From: Podaxis mareebaensis | Taxonomy: Eukaryota > Basidiomycota > Agaricomycetes > Agaricales > Agaricaceae | DNA: 64,000 bases | Assembly: GCA_018524725.1 (NCBI GenBank) | Contig: JAEUWP010000196.1 | Location: forward strand, 1 to 64,000 | Direction of reading: 5' to 3' | Part shown: piece by piece, positions 59,945 to 64,000 of the stretch | Layout: every line of letters starts with the position of its first letter | How positions within the stretch are numbered: position 1 is the first letter of the stretch | Made by a program: the position numbers and the translations under genes | The notes under the pieces: model-generated | What the model was told of the DNA's origin: nothing | The model's input: only the letters and a program-made list of their open reading frames with translations | The model's database searches: none

Positions 59945-61477
59945 TTAGTCCGGTGTGTAATGAGGAGGCACGTCCTCGATTCTTCCCTCGTTCAACCGAA
60001 TTCCACTATCCATATGCTGGCGCACAACGTTCCCATCTGCAGATGGGATGGTTTGCGGCCATGACGAGGACACATTGCTCTCAGTCCGCGTATGTGTTGT
60101 TAGCGTAAGGTTATTCGTCGAAGGTCGAATCGGCTCCAGCCTTCCGAATGCCTCATGCTGCTTCCTCATTGTACTTGATTGCTGTTGTACGTCGGATGCA
60201 GGAACAAGAAGCATCGTCTCGGATACACCCGGTGAACGGTAGAGCTGCGACTGGTTGGCTTGGATCATTGTGTTGGCATTGGGGGTTGGAGAGTGATAAT
60301 CCAGGTAGGGGTTGAAAGGGGTTGCACTATACCCCAACCCTTCAACCGGGGCGAACCTGTCTTTATGCCGTCGGCGTCTCCAAAAGAGTATGCCGCCTGC
60401 GATTATGATGAGGAACGCAAGCCCACCAAGCACACCACCCAAAATTGCACCAATAGGCGATCCAGCAGATGTATTATTATCATCCTGCGAATTGGCTGGT
60501 TCTGTCCTATTATTGCCAGCTGGACTAGGAAAGGTGCCATTCTTGACGTATAAATAATCAATGCAGAGAGGTGTGGTCTGAGTTGAGCCTAGGAAGGTGA
60601 CGGTGAGATTGTGTGGGCCGGGCTCGACTTCGGTTGTTGTGAAGAGGAATTGATGGTATTCTGTGTTGGTGTTTGGGTCTTCAGGGAGACCTTTGAGGAG
60701 GAACTGGGTTGGCTTCTCGCCATCGATCGACCAGGTACCCATGGCCCCGCTATGGGGAAGCTCTTTTGGGATGAAGGCCACCCATGACACTGAAACCCCT
60801 AATCCGTAATCAGCATGTTCTGAAAATGGGCCACGAACTGAGGGACAAACCCACCAATAAACTCCACCCACGCAACGGAATTGGTACGCGCTGTCATATT
60901 TGCCCCACCACCAAGGCTTGTCCATTGCGAGTCGTAATGTATGGCGGGATCCGTGTTATCTACTAGCAGAACTCCGTTATCCAACGGCATATCCGGGGAA
61001 GGAATATACAGTATCCGATCGAGCCAAAATGTCTGTTCCGGCGATGACACTTTGATGTCGATTCGTAGCTTGTGCGGACCATCCGGAAGTATAGGGGATT
61101 TGCAAAAGCTCCAGTTGTTCTCTGGATATTCGAACGGTGCGTCCCTCCCAATGCTAACGTCGTCAATGAAACATTCGAAGTCGGGGTCAGGGTTCGTCTT
61201 TGCGTTTTTGACGATATTCGTTCCCCAGACTTCGACCCTGGTACCTGGAAATAAAAGGGCAGCTTTGAGACCGTCTTGAGAATACCAGAGCTCAAGAAGA
61301 CGCACCATTGAACTCGAAAAGGACACTTCCAGCAATAGACGTTCCATGAAGTGTGTGCTGGTACGGTGGACCAAAGTTCCCGACGTTGTCCTTACTCCCT
61401 GTATCCTGGAACCAAGAGCCCATGTACGTGATAGCTGGATTATCGTCATTAAGAACAACCCATCGATCCGGAGCCAT
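59945..61477 (-). CDS. Agaricomycete single-pass membrane protein with two-module ectodomain (second copy)
   Basis: Three exons. The start MAPDRWVVLNDDNPAITY and GSWFQDTGSKDN open the first module, which continues with FEFNGTRVEVWGTNIV, FIDDVSIGRDAPF and DGPHKLRIDIKV. The second module follows: AIHYDSQWTSLGGGANMTAR, VSVSWVAFIPKEL, WSIDGEKPTQFLL and EVEPGPHNLTVTFLG, then IDYLYVKNGTF. A helix (AILGGVLGGLAFLIIIAGGI) and a basic stop (FWRRRRHKDR) lead to a tail of about 140 residues ending YTPD. It is the same kind of protein as that at 48277, on the other strand. Each module has the ligand-binding-like jelly-roll pattern common in mushroom membrane proteins. Confidence 0.75.
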
Positions 61478-62365
61478 TAGAAGAGTGAAGAATTGTGAAG
61501 AATATGAGTAAAGAGCGCGAGAGAAGCTACTCAAGTATGTAGCAGGTGAAGAGATGCTGTCAAAGTGGGAAATCAGTGCAAGACTATCGGCTTTGTTCCC
61601 TCTGATGGCTCGAGTTGGATAGCAACACGTATGGGGGCGATGATTGGGCGCTATCAGGTACCACCGACGGTCGGGTCGGCATCAATTCCCTCACTATTTT
61701 TGTACCTTCCTAGCAACTCCCAAGTCCAGACCTACATCCCGAAGGTATGCTATTCGAAACTGGGGGAACTTCTGTTGTACTCGCCGATACCGTTCGATGC
61801 TTCACAGGCCGCGATGAACCCCAGAAAGAAGCCTGTGGCTGTGAGATCATGAAAACACAGGACAATGTTGCAAAGTCTTGGCATTACGTTCCCAGCTCTT
61901 CAGTCCGCAGGGTCTCCACTCTGCAAAATGGCAGAAAAAAAAAACAAAACAAAAGATTGTATACCACCGTTCTGCGCATATTATGGCTATTTGCTGGAGT
62001 TTTCTGGCAATCATGCAACCAGTCGACAAGGTTCATCAAGCTTGCGTCTCTTTCAACCAAGTTCCATGCCCTCCGCAGAAGCCGCATGGATAACGTGCGG
62101 CCCTGGATGTTGGAATGTTTCAGCACACCTAGCCACTCCCCGCCACTCCCTACCTGCAATCAACAAACTGTGACCAGAGCGCGCACAAAATAATGGATCA
62201 AAATGCTGTGCAATATTTCATTCAAAATCGTGTGCGGCAGCATGCCCATCTCGCTGCTATTTAAGTACTCTCTCCGCCTGATCCTTCATTCTCCTGTTGG
62301 TACTTTCTTCTCCCTTGCCTCTGTTCCGCGTCTCTTCTTCTTTCCCGCTTCTCTTTTTGAGCGGG
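61478..62365. other. Spacer before the aspartic-protease-like gene
   Basis: No gene is seen. An A-rich tract lies at 61936-61957. A TATA-like TATTTAAG is at 62258-62265, about 100 bp before ATG 62366. Confidence 0.5.
62258..62265 (+). promoter_or_regulatory. TATA-like box of the 62366 gene
   Basis: TATTTAAG about 100 bp upstream of the start codon, close to a run of pyrimidines. Confidence 0.35.
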
Positions 62366-64000
62366 ATGAGGACTTCGATATCATTTTTGTCCACGGTATC
62401 CTTACTGTGGTTTCAAGCTTCCGCAGTGAAAGTGGCATTTCACCGACGAGCCGTGTTCAAGCCTATTGAGGGTCTGGCTAGCGGGGAGGGAGCTGATACA
62501 GATAATAATGTTGATACTATTTTTGATATCCAGGTACGCAAATATCTCGTTGGGAACGTACTTGATGCTGATCGGGAGATAGTATACGACCGATATAACA
62601 CTGAACGGCAAGTCCGTGCATGTCGTATTGGATACCGAGAATGCCGATCTATGGTCCGTCTTCTTGCCATCCTTAATCTTTTGCTAGAGAGTTCATGAAT
62701 CTTCCAGGGTGCTTCCATCAAGCAACATAGGCTCCTTCAACGATACCAAAATCTCTGCGGAAATCAGCCTTGCGGACGATGTGAACAAAGTCAGTGGTAC
62801 GATTGGTGTCTCCAAATTTGAATTTGGAAAACACACAGTGGAGCGCCAAGCATTCCTCTACGCCTCGCAGTCCTCATCCACTTTGTCCCAACTCCCCAAA
62901 CTCGGCGTTCATGGATTGTTCGGTCTTGGCTTCAGTCTCGAGAAGGTGTCGCCCGTGAACCAGGCGATTAAGAAGCAGTTTGGCGCGAATGCAACGTGGG
63001 GGCAGACGGTGTTGGATAATATCTTTCAGGCGTTTCCGGATAGGCCGAATTTTATTGGCTTTGATCTTGCAAGGCCAGAGGTTGATAAGAATGACGGGGG
63101 GTCGTTTTTGATTGGGGAATACGACCCCGATTATGCGTCTGTCTCTTCGGCGCCGAAACTGCCTCAGTTCCCGCAGAGCTCAGGGAGATGGTCGACATTG
63201 GTTGATAGAGTGGTCGTCAATGGCAAGAGTCTTAACTTGACATCGACGAATAGGGATACTCCAGCTGGGAGGGCGATTGTACTGTTCAGTACAACGTCGG
63301 TGAAGAATGTGTTCCCGAGGGCGCTTGGTGATCAGATTTATGGCGCGGTGGACGGTGCGGTGAGGTATGAAAGCGAAGGGGAGAGTATCTGGATTATACC
63401 ATGTGATGCAACGCCAGAGGTGCATTTCGAGTTTGCGTGAGTGGTTCTGTTTGGTGACGAAACTTCAAGCTAATTTTTATTCAGCGGTCAATCGTATCCC
63501 ATGCATCCTCTGGACATGTCGGACGTTGCGACAGACGTTCTGCCAACTGGCAAGAACTATACTGCTTGCATCGCTACATACCTCGAGGACGAAGATCGTG
63601 GCGAGGGTGCTTATGACATTGTCCTGGGCAACACGTTCCTGCGCAACGTTTACAGCGTGTAAGCCTCCATTTTCCTTCGTCCTTTTCTTCGTGTTCATGG
63701 CACTACAGCTTTGACCTTGGTGACGAGAGAGGCGGCTTTATCACTGAACCCTACGTTCAACTCCTCGCCAAGACGGACTTCAAGAGAGCTGTAGCAGAGT
63801 TCCAGCAAGTCCGCGCAGATGAGCTTAAGGGACTGGAAACACCACTAGTCCCAAAGGACCTCGTGAAAGTCCTCCAAGAGAACGAGGGAAAATCGGCTGA
63901 CACTTCTGGCTCGTCCAACGTTGACCTGGCAGGGGTCTCAGAAAACTCGCAAATAGCCAAGTATGCGCCTGCAGTGGTCGGTCTTCTTGCGGCCAACCTG
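62366..64000 (+). CDS. Aspartic-protease-like (A1) protein with altered catalytic motifs, partial
   Basis: The gene runs off the window. A signal peptide (MRTSISFLSTVSLLWFQASA) precedes a short pro-region. Family A1 segments are clear: TLNGKSVHVVLDTENADLWV, HGLFGLGFSLEKVSPVNQAI, FLIGEYDPDY, WIIPCDATPEVHFEF, HPLDMSDVATD and YDIVLGNTFLRNVYSVFDLG. The first catalytic motif, normally DTG-S/T, reads DTEN. The second, normally D-S/T-G-T/S, reads FSTT (RAIVLFSTTSVKNVFP), so the second catalytic Asp is missing. The reading frame is intact through four or five exons. It is therefore probably a secreted pepsin-fold protein without proteolytic activity. The C-terminal part (PAVVGLLAANL) may lead into a GPI signal or anchor beyond the window. 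Confidence 0.8.

Noticed and set aside
1..64000. CRISPR arrays, bacterial promoters, ribosome-binding sites, prophage or plasmid genes
   Set aside because: The sequence is eukaryotic with introns throughout; no direct-repeat arrays or bacterial gene organisation were seen.

Overview
The window reads as nuclear DNA of a mushroom-forming basidiomycete (Agaricomycetes). The genes are cut by many short introns of about 50-60 nt, with GT-AG and some GC-AG ends. The gene content is typical of that group: coiled-coil/F-box proteins in tandem, DUF6533-type membrane proteins, secreted amidase and aspartic-protease-like proteins, a small Cys-rich agaric protein, and core eukaryotic genes (AP-1 mu, CSE1/exportin-2, mitochondrial ferredoxin). 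I found no operons, CRISPR arrays, rRNA or confident tRNA. All exon models were read by eye from frame continuity, splice signals and family motifs.

Layout. 0-10 kb: an unrecognised exon pair, a coiled-coil gene and a small hypothetical ORF, all on minus; then a 14-exon delta-12-type fatty acid desaturase (minus, 4036-5945) with a clear TATA box; then about 4 kb with no convincing gene. 10-17 kb: a Ser-rich hypothetical protein (minus), mitochondrial ferredoxin YAH1 (minus), and divergently a PQ-loop membrane protein, whose stop codon lies 31 bp before the start of the AP-1 mu adaptin gene. 15.8-28.1 kb: a segmental tandem duplication. Unit A has intact AP-1 mu, a TIGR04076-like gene and an F-box gene. 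Unit B has an AP-1 mu pseudogene, a broken TIGR04076-like copy and an intact F-box gene. Unit C has only an F-box gene with flanks. 28.7-30.4 kb: a Pro-rich single-pass membrane protein. 31-38.3 kb: four intact tandem genes for DUF6533-like multi-pass membrane proteins with a shared exon layout. 38.7-39.8 kb: a dead pogo-type DNA transposon with TA target sites, nested against a long inverted repeat.

40.6-46.2 kb: two histidine-phosphatase-like secreted proteins that have lost both catalytic histidines, flanking a secreted amidase, all on plus. 48.3-49.6 kb and 59.9-61.5 kb (opposite strands): two proteins of the same kind, with a two-module extracellular region, one transmembrane helix and a cytoplasmic tail. 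Between them lie an MFS monocarboxylate-type transporter, CSE1/XPO2, a small Cys-rich protein and about 3 kb of unassigned DNA. The window ends inside an aspartic-protease-like gene whose two catalytic motifs are both altered.

The most notable points are three apparent degenerate-enzyme genes within 23 kb, an 8-nt microexon carrying part of the desaturase active site, the AP-1/TIGR04076/F-box duplication, and the DUF6533 array. I found no coordinated pathway: the core genes look like housekeeping and the rest like lineage-expanded families.
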